Assembly (NCBI GenBank): GCA_902593795.1
Contig: CACJJR010000001.1
Location: 62,001-126,000, forward strand
DNA length: 64,000 bases
Origin: an uncultured Candidatus Actinomarina sp.
Lineage (GTDB): Bacteria > Actinomycetota > Acidimicrobiia > Actinomarinales > Actinomarinaceae
Direction: 5' to 3'
The notes beneath the pieces are model-generated. The model was not told where the DNA came from and searched no databases. It worked only from the letters and a program-made list of their open reading frames with translations. Both the position numbers and the translations under genes were made by a program. Positions 17,344-26,219 of the stretch are shown piece by piece; the stretch's first letter is position 1, and every line of letters begins with the position of its first letter.

Positions 17344-17937
17344 ATGGACGTAGAGTCAACAATGTTGCCCTTAGGGACTAAATTACCAGAATTTAATTTA
17401 AGAGGAATTGACGAAAAATACTATAAAAATACTGATTTTTCAGAAAATAATGGTCTTTTGGTAATGTTTATTTGCAACCATTGTCCATTTGTTAAACATA
17501 TCAATGCTGAATTAGTTGATTTTACAAATGATTTGATGAACAAGAATATTGGAGTTATTGGTATTAACTCAAATGATAGTTCTCAAGAAAAATATGCTGA
17601 AGATAGTATCGATAAAATGAAGGAGTATGCATCTGAGCTAGGCTATCAATTCCCATATGTTGTGGATGAAGATCAAACTGTCGCTAAGAACTTTACAGCT
17701 CAATGTACACCTGACTTTTTTCTTTTCAACAATCAATCAGAGCTCATCTATAGAGGACAATTTGACTTTTCCAGACCTGGAAATGATAAGCCTGTTACAG
17801 GAGAGAGTCTTAATGAGGCAGTAGAACTATACCTGAATTCAAATGAAACAGTTGTTACACAATATCCAAGTATGGGTTGTAATATAAAGTGGAAAATTGA
17901 TGAAGAGCCTGAATATTTTTTAGAAATTCAAGGCTAG
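17344..17937 (+). CDS. Thioredoxin-fold redoxin (AhpC/TSA-like)
   Basis: A 197-aa cytosolic thioredoxin-fold protein. VMFICNHCPFVKHI holds a CxxC pair (Cys44, Cys47), and a cis-Pro segment CTPDFFLF lies near residue 119. Proteins with the CNHCPFV motif form a distinct redoxin family, often annotated 'thioredoxin family protein', thought to reduce disulfides or peroxides. No selenocysteine codon is present. It is convergent with the YjbQ-family gene, overlapping 4 bp. Confidence 0.88.
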   Translation: MDVESTMLPLGTKLPEFNLRGIDEKYYKNTDFSENNGLLVMFICNHCPFVKHINAELVDFTNDLMNKNIGVIGINSNDSSQEKYAEDSIDKMKEYASELGYQFPYVVDEDQTVAKNFTAQCTPDFFLFNNQSELIYRGQFDFSRPGNDKPVTGESLNEAVELYLNSNETVVTQYPSMGCNIKWKIDEEPEYFLEIQG

Positions 17938-18464
17938 TTTAAATCTTGTGTTTGAACAAACAATCTTCTAGATCGAGCACAATCTAGTTCGACAAAAAAT
18001 AGTCTTTGCCATCTTCCAATAATTAATTCAGAATTAATTATTGGCAATGTTACGCCAGAAGAACCTATTACTGTACCTCTTACATGAGACCTACCGTTTA
18101 CATTCTCATCTTCTTGCATGTTCTCGGTTCTCAAATCCCAATCATCATGCTCGTAATAAGAATCTGATGGTATAAGTTCTTCAATTCTTTTCTTAAAGTC
18201 ATTAATATAACCTGTTTCTGACTCATTAATAAGAACAGCTGTTGTAGTGTGTGGTGTAAACAAGGTCACAGAACCGTGCTTAATACCTGATTTAGTAACG
18301 ATACTTAGAACAGCTTCTGTAAAATCACAAAACTGATTTGTTTCTTCGGTATCAAAGTGAAGAGCAATTGTGGATGATTTATTACTTTCAGATTTAAAAA
18401 GCTCTACCTGCTCAAATTTTAATGTTTGAGCGCCTAGTCTTTGATTTTTATTTTTATTTTCCAT
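17934..18464 (-). CDS. YjbQ/UPF0047 family protein
   Basis: A 176-aa protein from ATG 18464 (an in-frame TTG at 18473 is possible). It has the UPF0047 core: TPHTTTAVLINE near residue 83, H-containing GRSHVRG near residue 127, GSSGVTLPI, IGRWQRLFFVELD and a final RSRRLFVQ. Members can replace thiamine-phosphate synthase weakly in E. coli, but the true role is unknown. The gene contains a perfect 29-bp palindrome (18016-18044). Confidence 0.85.
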   Translation of the reverse strand: MENKNKNQRLGAQTLKFEQVELFKSESNKSSTIALHFDTEETNQFCDFTEAVLSIVTKSGIKHGSVTLFTPHTTTAVLINESETGYINDFKKRIEELIPSDSYYEHDDWDLRTENMQEDENVNGRSHVRGTVIGSSGVTLPIINSELIIGRWQRLFFVELDCARSRRLFVQTQDLN

Positions 18465-18497
18465 CAGTTTCAAATCTTATAATAACTCTTTGTGAAA

Positions 18498-19727
18498 TTA
18501 ATAACTATCCAATATTTGATTTTGCTTTTTCCAATATTCACATAATACATTATCTTGTGCATCAATATCGCCAACCATCAAAGGCTCTCCTTTTTTTATT
18601 AATTTGTTCACAATATTATCCTCTGCAATTCCTAATGGAAGAAAGCCCCTAGAAGATATCGCTTTCTGAGCTTTACCATAAATATAATCTCCGCCAATTG
18701 AGCCTAAATTTGTACCTGGTTCAATATCTTGTTTAGCGTAAGCAACAACTTCAACGTTCCATGAAGTTGCACTTAGTTTTGAATATTTTTCTAACATAAT
18801 ATGCCTAATAGTCCTAGGAATTTCAAGGCTTGTTAAGTGATAGGGTCTAGCTAGGGTCCAAAAAGGGCCTTTGCCCATTTTTAAATACTCCATTTCGTAA
18901 TTCACATAATCATCTTCAGAATAAATTACAGCAAAAACCCCTGGTGCAATACCAAACGCAAAATCTACAACTTGTGAATTTTCCAGGAGACCACCATCTT
19001 TTTTTGGTATATAGTATTGATTTATGTTTTCATAGGTGGCTTCTATCCCGTGCATTCCATCAATATCTATTTTAAAATCAAGAAAATTAGCGAGTGCTGC
19101 CATCTCAACCATTGTTTTTGAACCGTCTACAAAACTCGTTAACATTTTTGGATTCATTTTTTTTGAAGTAGCTTCTTTTGCTAATAAATCTGGGGTGGCG
19201 TACCTATTGAATGGGTTATTTTTACCTTTACCAATCGAAACAACTTCAAATGAAAGTTCTGTAGCAAAGTTGTATAAATCAAGTACTGCTACTGGCTCAT
19301 CTCCATCAGCAACAGTAATTATGGCTTCATTTTTTTCAGCTTCTTTCCTTAAGGCTAAGCCGATTGTTGCTTCAGTTTCAACATTTAATAAAATTAAATT
19401 AATGCCTCTACTGAGAACATTTTTTGCAACTGCTGCTCCAGCGGCAGGTGTTCCTGTTGCCTCAACGACTATGTCTAACTCTATATCATCCAATGCTGAG
19501 ATATTATCAGAGCACACCAGTTCGTTATTTTTTGAATTTCTATATCTATCTGAAGCATTTTCAAGTTGATTTTGATTTCTGTCAACTATACAAACTAAAT
19601 CAACTCCATACATTTTTGAAATTTGGGCAACAATGCCTTGGCCCATTTGCCCTGCCCCAACAAGGCCCACTCTTACATTCTCTTTACGATCGTCTATATA
19701 GTTTTTAAATTTATCTAATTGGTTCAT
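18498..19727 (-). CDS. COG4091/SAF-domain oxidoreductase, candidate type II DXR (DRL)
   Basis: A 409-aa NAD(P)-dependent enzyme of the homoserine-dehydrogenase-like family. Residues 20-31 (VGLVGAGQMGQG) are the Rossmann loop, EATGTPAAGA near residue 92 follows, and DIEPGTNLGSIGGDYIYG near residue 342 begins a C-terminal SAF domain. Brucella DRL, which replaces DXR in the MEP isoprenoid pathway, belongs to this family. The ATGA overlap with an IspD-type cytidylyltransferase, the next MEP enzyme, makes DXR activity plausible. Alternatives are a sugar-acid or tetronate dehydrogenase, since most COG4091 members are uncharacterised. Confidence 0.6.
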   Translation of the reverse strand: MNQLDKFKNYIDDRKENVRVGLVGAGQMGQGIVAQISKMYGVDLVCIVDRNQNQLENASDRYRNSKNNELVCSDNISALDDIELDIVVEATGTPAAGAAVAKNVLSRGINLILLNVETEATIGLALRKEAEKNEAIITVADGDEPVAVLDLYNFATELSFEVVSIGKGKNNPFNRYATPDLLAKEATSKKMNPKMLTSFVDGSKTMVEMAALANFLDFKIDIDGMHGIEATYENINQYYIPKKDGGLLENSQVVDFAFGIAPGVFAVIYSEDDYVNYEMEYLKMGKGPFWTLARPYHLTSLEIPRTIRHIMLEKYSKLSATSWNVEVVAYAKQDIEPGTNLGSIGGDYIYGKAQKAISSRGFLPLGIAEDNIVNKLIKKGEPLMVGDIDAQDNVLCEYWKKQNQILDSY

Positions 19728-20398
19728 TGTGCTCTTGTAATGCCTTCAAGTGTATTTAAATCACTCATATAAGTTATTTTCAGATTATTTTTTTCACCTT
19801 TTATAACGTGTGTTTTAAGTTTGTTAAATTTATACATACTTTCAGTTGTATCAACCATATTAGTAATACCGTTTTCAGACAAATAGGAATAGCCCTCTAA
19901 TAATTCCTTATATTTATATATTTGAGGTGTCTGAATGTCTACAATTTTTTTTGTCAGCACCATTTCATTATTTGAGGTATCGTAAAATTTACTACTCTCT
20001 AAATATGGAGCTGCCGAACCATATTCTTTTGCAGTATTAACTAAATTTGTTAAAAGCTCTGTTGATAAAAAAGATCTTGCAGCATCGTGAATTGCTACGA
20101 TACAATCATCAGTTGCCTTTTGTTCTAAATATTGAATAGCGCAATACTCACTTTCTTGTCTCGATAACCCACCTTCAATAACAGTTATTTCATATTTTCC
20201 TTTAAAAAGATTTTCTAGTTTTGATTTATTTGACTCTGATGAGACAATCACAACTTCATCTATACTTTCGTTATTTAAAAATGTTTCTACGGGATAGAGA
20301 ATCAGCTCCTTATCGTTTACTTTATAAAACAATTTATTAACCCGAGCATCGAAACGTGTGCTTTCACCAGCTGCAAGTATTATTCCAAAAGTTTTCAA
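19724..20398 (-). CDS. ispD: IspD/TarI-type cytidylyltransferase
   Basis: A 224-aa nucleotidyltransferase. LAAGESTRF (residues 8-16) and a downstream Lys bind CTP; GGLSRQESEYCAI near residue 76, IHDAARSF near residue 105 and DTTESM near residue 185 are family positions. IspD makes CDP-methylerythritol from MEP in isoprenoid synthesis; close paralogues (TarI) make CDP-ribitol. No teichoic-acid gene is nearby, and the overlap with a possible DRL favours IspD. It sits 7 bp after ptsI on the same strand. Confidence 0.75.
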   Translation of the reverse strand: MKTFGIILAAGESTRFDARVNKLFYKVNDKELILYPVETFLNNESIDEVVIVSSESNKSKLENLFKGKYEITVIEGGLSRQESEYCAIQYLEQKATDDCIVAIHDAARSFLSTELLTNLVNTAKEYGSAAPYLESSKFYDTSNNEMVLTKKIVDIQTPQIYKYKELLEGYSYLSENGITNMVDTTESMYKFNKLKTHVIKGEKNNLKITYMSDLNTLEGITRAQ

Positions 20399-20405
20399 TA
20401 TAAAA

Positions 20406-22025
20406 CTATATTATGAACTTTCGTACACTTTGTGAATTTTTTTGAGATAGTATTTCATCAACATCTAATGTATTTAATGCATCATTAGCTTTTAAAAGCG
20501 AGGAGACAATGGCTGGAGCCTGTGATGGAGCTAAGCTATAAATTCTTAATCCAAGGAGATACAACATATATGCTCCCTCTGAATCTGACGCCATATCACC
20601 GCATACTGAAACCTCTATATTGTTGTCGTTGGCTGTTTTAATAATATTGTGAAGTAATTTCAAAAATGAGGGGTGTAATGCATCATGATATTTATTCAGT
20701 GAAGTTATTCCTCTGTCAGCTGCAAAAGAGTATTGGAGCAAATCGTTTGTTCCAATTGAGAAAAAATCTACTTCTTCAACAAATATCTCTGGGGCTATAG
20801 CGACAGAAGGTGTTTCCACCATAATTCCCATGCTTGGAACTTCTGCTCCAATTTTTTTAGCAATAGTAACTACAACATCTTTCGCTTCTAAATAATCTTC
20901 CAGGATCGATATCATCGGAAACATTATTTTGACTTTTTCTTTAATATTTGATTCTAAAATAGAACTTATTTGAGCTTCAAATAACTGTCGATTTTCAAGA
21001 GTTAGCCTAACTCCTCTTACACCTAAAAATGGGTTATCTTCTTTTGGTAAGTTAAGATAATCAACTTGTTTGTCTCCTCCAATATCTAGAGTTCTATAAA
21101 CAATTGTTTTTTCAAATTTTTCATTTAGAAGATTGTTAGCTTTGACAAGATTCGCCAATTTAGGCTCTTGTTTTTCTTCAATATATAGAAATTCAGAGCG
21201 AAAGAGTCCTACTGAATTTATTAATGGATCTTTGAAATTTTTTATTTCGTCAGTTGAACCAATATTTGCCCTGAGCTCAATCTCAAGCTTGTCCAGTGAT
21301 TCTTGTTTATAATTTTCTTGATAGCTGATTGCAGTAAGTTGATAATCTTCAACAATTTTAAGTGAGCTCTTGTCAGGATTGATCGTCAATTCACCAGAAG
21401 TTCCGTTTATAATAACTTCGTTTGTATTCTCAATATCAAAATCTTGGACACTAATATTTAAAATACATGGAATACCATAATTTTTAGCAACAATTACGGC
21501 ATGTGATGTTGGCCCACCTTCTTTTACAACAAATCCAGTTACTTGATTTAAGTTCATCGAAGATGTTTCATTAGGTGTTAATTCATTAGCAAAAATTACT
21601 TGTGGTGTTTCCATATCAATCTCTAAAGAGACATTTTGAATTGTGAATATTAATTCTTTACCTATTGCCTCTATGTCTTCAGATCTTTGTCGAAAATAAT
21701 CATCGTCCATTTGTTTGAATACTTTTGCTTGTTCTAGAAAAATATTATAAATTTCTTCTAAATGAGAGCTGTTTAAGTTTGATAGACTGTCTGCTAATTC
21801 TGGGTCATTAAGAATTAAGATATACGCTTCAATGACTTCTGCCTCAATCTCCCTAGATGATGAGTTGTACTTCTCAACAATACTTTGATACCTTGAGGTT
21901 AATTCTTCTATGCCTTCATCTAGAGATATTTTTGCTGGAACAGAAAAATCTAACGATCTCTCAATATTTACTGGTTTTCCAGTATTAACTCCTGGAGATA
22001 CACCTGTGCCTTGTAAAACTCTCAT
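20406..22025 (-). CDS. ptsI: PTS enzyme I (phosphoenolpyruvate-protein phosphotransferase)
   Basis: A 539-aa cytosolic enzyme that moves phosphate from PEP to HPr. GGPTSHAVIVAKNYGIP contains the phosphoryl His175. The C-terminal PEP-binding barrel shows FRSEFLY, RTLDIGGDK, NPFLGVRGVRL, GTNDLLQY and VCGDMASD, where the catalytic cysteine is expected. It is a little shorter than E. coli EI (575 aa). It is separated from ptsH/mtl by ispD, DRL and yjbQ on the same strand, so the phosphotransferase genes lie in two blocks. Confidence 0.95.
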   Translation of the reverse strand: MRVLQGTGVSPGVNTGKPVNIERSLDFSVPAKISLDEGIEELTSRYQSIVEKYNSSSREIEAEVIEAYILILNDPELADSLSNLNSSHLEEIYNIFLEQAKVFKQMDDDYFRQRSEDIEAIGKELIFTIQNVSLEIDMETPQVIFANELTPNETSSMNLNQVTGFVVKEGGPTSHAVIVAKNYGIPCILNISVQDFDIENTNEVIINGTSGELTINPDKSSLKIVEDYQLTAISYQENYKQESLDKLEIELRANIGSTDEIKNFKDPLINSVGLFRSEFLYIEEKQEPKLANLVKANNLLNEKFEKTIVYRTLDIGGDKQVDYLNLPKEDNPFLGVRGVRLTLENRQLFEAQISSILESNIKEKVKIMFPMISILEDYLEAKDVVVTIAKKIGAEVPSMGIMVETPSVAIAPEIFVEEVDFFSIGTNDLLQYSFAADRGITSLNKYHDALHPSFLKLLHNIIKTANDNNIEVSVCGDMASDSEGAYMLYLLGLRIYSLAPSQAPAIVSSLLKANDALNTLDVDEILSQKNSQSVRKFII

Positions 22026-22095
22026 AGACTAAAGTTAGTTAATTAATTATTTATTGCAATAGTTGTAATTTTATTAATTAATTAATGTTCAAAAT

Positions 22096-22506
22096 ATGGA
22101 ATATAATTTTTTACTGCTTGAGGGTCAAAACTTACTATATGATAATAAAGGTAAGCTGTGTTCTTTGAACAAAGAATCATTAGAAATACTTACCAAAGAG
22201 TATACTTTAATTTCTAATACCATTCCCCATGAGAATTCACTTGTGTCAGAAATTGTAGATTTAGTTAAAAATAATGAAACTATAGTTAGTTTCGAGAAAG
22301 TAACTAGTGCTCTCAAAGAAATTGATAATGATCGAATAGTTTCACATTTAAAACGTGAAGATTACAGAAAAATTTCTTATCCAATAATTACTAGAACTGA
22401 ACATATCAAAAAATACTTAATTAATTATTCTTTCTTATTCAGTGTTGATACATTTCTAAGTGCTTCTAGTTTTCAAGGGATTGAGCTTGATTCTTGGTAT
22501 CAATAA
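22096..22506 (+). CDS. Hypothetical protein
   Basis: A 136-aa soluble protein with no recognised motif. It is divergent from ptsI across a 70-bp AT-rich gap and its last 41 bp overlap the convergent EamA transporter gene. The composition (Lys, Glu, Ile, Ser rich) matches neighbouring real genes. The long convergent overlap is unusual for this window and could mean the C-terminal end evolved by stop-codon loss. Confidence 0.5.
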   Translation: MEYNFLLLEGQNLLYDNKGKLCSLNKESLEILTKEYTLISNTIPHENSLVSEIVDLVKNNETIVSFEKVTSALKEIDNDRIVSHLKREDYRKISYPIITRTEHIKKYLINYSFLFSVDTFLSASSFQGIELDSWYQ

Positions 22507-23320
22507 AAACCTGTGTAATACCAACTAACAAAACAATTCCAAATCCAAAGTATTGAGAAATCCTTAGTGATTCGTTTAAAATCATTGATCCAATAATAAC
22601 TCCAGTTACAGGTTCTAAATAAGTTATCGTTCCAATAGATATGGGGGAAATAAATTTTATTACGTACCAGTAAGTTGTTAAGCCAACTCCGGTGAGGAAA
22701 AAACCAAGAAAGATACTCACAAGTAAGTTTTCAAACATCCAAGAAATACCAGAATAAGTAAAAGGAGATAAAATAATTGCAGCAAAAAATACTTGAACAA
22801 ATGCAACATTTAGACCACCAAATTCTATTGACTTAGATGATCCGTATATTATTAGAATTGCTAATGAAAGAGCGCTTGTAAGACCATAAACTACTCCTGC
22901 AATAGAAGAAATTGTTGTGAAGTCCAAAAGTAGATACAATCCAAAAAATCCAACTAGAATGATCAAAATTTGAATAGGTTTGATACTTTTCCCACGCAAA
23001 AGTTCAATTATCAAAATAAATATTGGATAAGAAAAAACTAATCCGATCCCTACTGCAACAGTATTTAATTCAATTGATTTAAACATTGTTGACCAGTGAA
23101 TGGCCAAAAGAGGTCCTAAAAATATACCTGAATATAAAAGTTCTTTAGTTAATTCTCTTTTTCGTAATACAAAAATTAGCAAAAATAAAGCACCTAGAAA
23201 TGTGCGTATACCAACTAGAGTCATTGAACTAACGTCTGAAGTTCTTATTATTAAAGGAATTGAACCCCAACAAACTGCTAAAAAACTAATTAAAAGGTAG
23301 GCCCTAAGTTTTGTATTCAA
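22466..23320 (-). CDS. EamA/DMT-family transporter
   Basis: A 284-aa membrane protein with ten hydrophobic segments in two EamA repeats (about 5-137 and 143-275). Repeat hallmarks are SFLAVCWGSIPLIIR near the start, GIRTFLGAL, and TYLEPVTGVIIGSMILNESL near residue 235, where the conserved Pro and Glu sit. The family exports or imports metabolites such as amino acids and purines; the substrate is unknown here. It lies 2 bp after dnaB on the same strand. Confidence 0.9.
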   Translation of the reverse strand: MNTKLRAYLLISFLAVCWGSIPLIIRTSDVSSMTLVGIRTFLGALFLLIFVLRKRELTKELLYSGIFLGPLLAIHWSTMFKSIELNTVAVGIGLVFSYPIFILIIELLRGKSIKPIQILIILVGFFGLYLLLDFTTISSIAGVVYGLTSALSLAILIIYGSSKSIEFGGLNVAFVQVFFAAIILSPFTYSGISWMFENLLVSIFLGFFLTGVGLTTYWYVIKFISPISIGTITYLEPVTGVIIGSMILNESLRISQYFGFGIVLLVGITQVFIDTKNQAQSLEN

Positions 23321-23322
23321 GT

Positions 23323-24681
23323 TTACTGTTGGTCTTGTTTGGCGTAGTTACTAAATTGTGTGAACTCTTTACTAAAGAAAAGATCAACTTTCCCAGTTTG
23401 TCCAGATCTGTTTTTAACAATATTTACTTCTGCAACTCCAGGAGTTTCTGTGCCTGGATTGTAATAATCATCTCTGTAAAGCATCATGACTATATCTGCA
23501 TCCTGTTCAATTGCACCAGATTCTCTCAAATCTCCCAAACGAGGTCTTTTGTCTTCTCTTGCCTCTGCTGCTCTATTCAACTGTGAAAGTGCAAGTATTG
23601 GAACTTTGAGCTCTCGAGCTAGATTTTTAAGGTTTCTGCTTATTTCAGCAATCTCTTGTTGTCTGTTGTCCCCAGAAGAACTTTGCATAAGCTGTAAATA
23701 GTCAACAAGAATCAGATCTAAGCCTTTTGAAGATTTTAATCTTCTTGATTTAGCACGTATATCCGTAACAGTTATAACTGGCGCATCATCGAAGTACAAG
23801 GGGAGATTATTTACTTTTGATGCTGCTTCAACAACTCTGGACCATTTTTCAGGACCTAACTGACCTTTTCTAGCATCGCCAGAAGTTACTTTTGCTTCAG
23901 AAAATAATACTCTTTGAACTAACTCCTCTTTTGTCATTTCAAGTGAGAAGAACGCTGCTATTTTTCCATCTTTAGCTACGTTAGTTGCAATATTTAAAGC
24001 TAAAGAAGATTTACCCATGCTTGGTCTTGATGCAATAACAGCTAAGTTACCTTCTTGAAGTCCTGAAAGATAATAATCTAAATCTGAGAAATACGTAGGT
24101 AGTCCTGACAAACCAGTTCCTCTGTTTTCAATTTCTTCAATTCTCTCAATTGCAGATTCGAGAACATCATTAACTCCAACTAATCCATCACCAATTGCAT
24201 CATCGGAGGCAGTAAATATTGTTTGTTCTGCTTCATCTAAGACACTATGTATTTCTTTATCCATAGCCATAGCTAATAATTCAATTCTTCCGCTTGCCTT
24301 TAATAGCTTTCTTCTATGTGAGTGCTCTAAGACTATTTCTATATATCTTTCAAAGTTTGCAGAGCTTGGAACATTCTCCACAAGCCTCGCAATATATGAT
24401 GCATTAACTGATGAATTTTTTGCATCTTTAAAAATTAGTTCTGAGACAGTTACTGTATCAATTGGATTCCCTGTATCAAACAAACCCTTCATTGCTTCGT
24501 AAACACTTTGATTTGAAGGACTGTAGAAATCTGGTGGCTTAACTTCTTCCATCAGCCTTGTGACAGCATCTCTTGAGAGCAATGCGCTCCCTAAAAGTGC
24601 TTCTTCTGCTTCTAAACTATGTGGAGGAACTTTACCTAAAGACTGATTGTCTCTAGATGATAGTGCCTCTGGACCAACCAT
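23323..24681 (-). CDS. dnaB: Replicative DNA helicase DnaB
   Basis: A 452-aa hexameric helicase that unwinds DNA at the replication fork. The N-terminal domain begins PPHSLEAEEALLGSAL, and the RecA-like domain has Walker A SRPSMGKSS near residue 217, ILVDYLQLM near residue 320, LSQLNRAAE near residue 360 and DLRESGAIEQDADIVMMLYR. There is no intein. It shares a base with the rplI stop and ends the rpsF-ssb-rpsR-rplI-dnaB operon, a gene order common in bacteria. Confidence 0.97.
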   Translation of the reverse strand: MVGPEALSSRDNQSLGKVPPHSLEAEEALLGSALLSRDAVTRLMEEVKPPDFYSPSNQSVYEAMKGLFDTGNPIDTVTVSELIFKDAKNSSVNASYIARLVENVPSSANFERYIEIVLEHSHRRKLLKASGRIELLAMAMDKEIHSVLDEAEQTIFTASDDAIGDGLVGVNDVLESAIERIEEIENRGTGLSGLPTYFSDLDYYLSGLQEGNLAVIASRPSMGKSSLALNIATNVAKDGKIAAFFSLEMTKEELVQRVLFSEAKVTSGDARKGQLGPEKWSRVVEAASKVNNLPLYFDDAPVITVTDIRAKSRRLKSSKGLDLILVDYLQLMQSSSGDNRQQEIAEISRNLKNLARELKVPILALSQLNRAAEAREDKRPRLGDLRESGAIEQDADIVMMLYRDDYYNPGTETPGVAEVNIVKNRSGQTGKVDLFFSKEFTQFSNYAKQDQQ

Positions 24682-25133
24682 TATTTTGTTTCTGGAACTA
24701 CTTCTAGAGTGATATCAAAATTTGTATCGGGCCCTAAAACCACTTTTATTGTATGTAAGCCTATTTCTTTTACTTGATTTTCAACACTGATTTGTTCTTC
24801 TTCAAGCTTAAAACCAGAAAATGTTTCAACGGCTTCTACAATTTGTAAATTACTAATTGAAGCATAAAGCGTTCCCTCATCAGTAGTAGTTTGAGAAATA
24901 ACGATATGTGCATCAGCAAGAGCTGTGATTATAGATTCTGCAAGTTCATTATTTACTTGAGCCTGCTGTTGTCTTTTTTCTTGTAATTTTTGGGCAAACT
25001 CTAAATTATTTGAAGTAGCTACTATTGCTAATTTTTTGGGCAGGAGATAGTTTCTTGCATAACCTTTAGCAACTTCAACTACGTCACCTTTACGACCTAA
25101 GGACTTAACATCTGAATTTAAGATTAATTTCAT
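24681..25133 (-). CDS. rplI: 50S ribosomal protein L9
   Basis: A 150-aa protein. The N-terminal domain binds 23S rRNA and shows [17 protein letters not shown] and [17 protein letters not shown] connecting helix (about 40-75) and the C-terminal domain follow, with the usual length. It overlaps rpsR by 4 bp and dnaB by one base, so translation of the ribosomal genes and the helicase is coupled. Confidence 0.98.
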   Translation of the reverse strand: MKLILNSDVKSLGRKGDVVEVAKGYARNYLLPKKLAIVATSNNLEFAQKLQEKRQQQAQVNNELAESIITALADAHIVISQTTTDEGTLYASISNLQIVEAVETFSGFKLEEEQISVENQVKEIGLHTIKVVLGPDTNFDITLEVVPETK

Positions 25134-25411
25134 CGTCTATTGTAACTTTGCTTGTATGTGCTTGTAGTTACATAAGGTAAAAGAGCTAGCTCTCTAGCTA
25201 CTTTGATTAGCCTGGCAACCTTTGCTTGTTCCTGCTTAGTAATACCAGTTATCAAGCTTGATCGTATTTTTCCTCTATCAGAAATAAACTTTTCTAATAG
25301 TTTGACATCTTTATACGTTGCATTTTCTATCTGTTTTTTTGTAATTCTTCTTGGTTTAGGAGCTTCATATTTTGAAGACCTTCTTCCAGTATTTCTTTTA
25401 GTATTTGCCAT
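25130..25411 (-). CDS. rpsR: 30S ribosomal protein S18
   Basis: A 93-aa protein with the S18 core: [20 protein letters not shown] and [34 protein letters not shown], split here by a short loop. It binds the 30S platform as a pair with S6. It lies 11 bp after ssb and overlaps rplI by 4 bp. Confidence 0.98.
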   Translation of the reverse strand: MANTKRNTGRRSSKYEAPKPRRITKKQIENATYKDVKLLEKFISDRGKIRSSLITGITKQEQAKVARLIKVARELALLPYVTTSTYKQSYNRR

Positions 25412-25422
25412 AATAAATCTCC

Positions 25423-25848
25423 TTAAAAGGGTGCTTCATCTTCTTCGTAATTTTCTCTAGCTACAGGTTCTTGACTAGATTGCATACCACCAGAAGCTCT
25501 TTCTATGCTTGCTTTAGCCCATCGTAAGCTTGGGGCAATTTCATCAATTGATATATCTACAACTGACCTGTTTTGTCCATCTTGTGTTTCCCATGATCTA
25601 TAGTTCAATTTTCCAACTACGATGACTCTCATTCCTTTTTGTAATGAGGCCGCAGCATTTTCAGCCATATCGTTCCATACTGTTCCCTGAAAATACATTG
25701 GATCTCCAGGTTCCCATGACCCATCAGAATTTCTCTTATTTTTATTTTGTGCAATTCTTATTTCTGCCAATGTCGCTCCACCATCAGTTACTCTGATTTC
25801 GGGATCAGCAGTTAAGTTTCCAACAATTGTTACTGTATTATCTACCAT
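25423..25848 (-). CDS. ssb: Single-stranded DNA-binding protein
   Basis: A 141-aa OB-fold protein that coats single-stranded [17 protein letters not shown] at the N-terminus, [24 protein letters not shown] near residue 58 and RSWETQDGQ are conserved. The acidic C-terminal tip EDEAPF (ending Asp/Glu-x-Pro-Phe) is the site that recruits repair and replication partners. It lies 12 bp after rpsF. Confidence 0.97.
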   Translation of the reverse strand: MVDNTVTIVGNLTADPEIRVTDGGATLAEIRIAQNKNKRNSDGSWEPGDPMYFQGTVWNDMAENAAASLQKGMRVIVVGKLNYRSWETQDGQNRSVVDISIDEIAPSLRWAKASIERASGGMQSSQEPVARENYEEDEAPF

Positions 25849-25860
25849 TTTTATCTACCT

Positions 25861-26148
25861 CTAGCTTTCCATCTTTAGGACTTTGTGTCTAATGACATCA
25901 TCAGAAATTTTTAGCACTCTATCTAATTCAGCTGGTACTTCTGAAGGCGCCTCAAAAGTCGTGATCGTATAAATACCATCTTTAAATGTATCAATTTCGT
26001 AGGCAAGTTTTCTTTTTTGCCATACGCCTTGTTCAGACACAGTTCCTCCACCATTAGAAATTACTTCTGATATGGATTTGTGTATAGATTCGACGGCTGT
26101 ATCGTCTGCTGTTGGTCTTACTATTGAGACTAAGTCATATTTATTCAT
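25861..26148 (-). CDS. rpsF: 30S ribosomal protein S6
   Basis: A 95-aa S6, with YDLVSIVRPTADD at the N-terminus, the conserved GVWQKRKLAYEID near residue 41 and DGIYTI. First gene of the rpsF-ssb-rpsR-rplI-dnaB operon, following panB on the same strand after 71 bp. A GAGAAAA ribosome site precedes its ATG, and a hairpin lies in its leader. Confidence 0.97.
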   Translation of the reverse strand: MNKYDLVSIVRPTADDTAVESIHKSISEVISNGGGTVSEQGVWQKRKLAYEIDTFKDGIYTITTFEAPSEVPAELDRVLKISDDVIRHKVLKMES

Positions 26149-26205
26149 TTTTCTCCTATGGACACTAATACGTGGCTTCTTTCGAAGCAGGTACCATTTA
26201 ATTTA
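26149..26205 (-). promoter_or_regulatory. Structured leader of rpsF, candidate S6:S18 autoregulatory RNA
   Basis: Upstream of rpsF on the minus strand a hairpin GCTTC-GAAA-GAAGC (26175-26188, GNRA tetraloop) is flanked by GGTACC on the 5' side and CACG on the 3' side. No T-run follows, so it is not a terminator for panB. Many bacteria carry an RNA element before rpsF that binds the S6:S18 pair; whether this hairpin matches that consensus needs a covariance search. The hairpin is seen; the function is inferred. Confidence 0.4.
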
Positions 26206-26219
26206 ATACTAGAAATGTA

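Noticed and set aside
19036-19569. 177-codon plus-strand open frame antisense to the SAF-domain oxidoreductase
   Set aside because: It mirrors the reading frame of a well-supported conserved gene, has no ribosome site and gives a Ser/Ala/Phe-rich product typical of antisense shadows.
13899-22025. Selenocysteine in the thioredoxin-like or other redox genes near selAB
   Set aside because: The redox motifs (CNHC at 17344-17937, GCFWC in MsrA) use ordinary cysteine codons, and no frame continues past a TGA with family similarity.
22466-22506. Treating the 22096-22506 ORF as spurious because it overlaps the EamA gene
   Set aside because: Only the last 41 bp overlap, and otherwise a 400-bp stretch would be empty in a genome with very short gaps; I kept it at modest confidence.
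26175-26188. Terminator of panB
   Set aside because: The hairpin is short and has no T-run on its 3' side; it lies in the rpsF leader.
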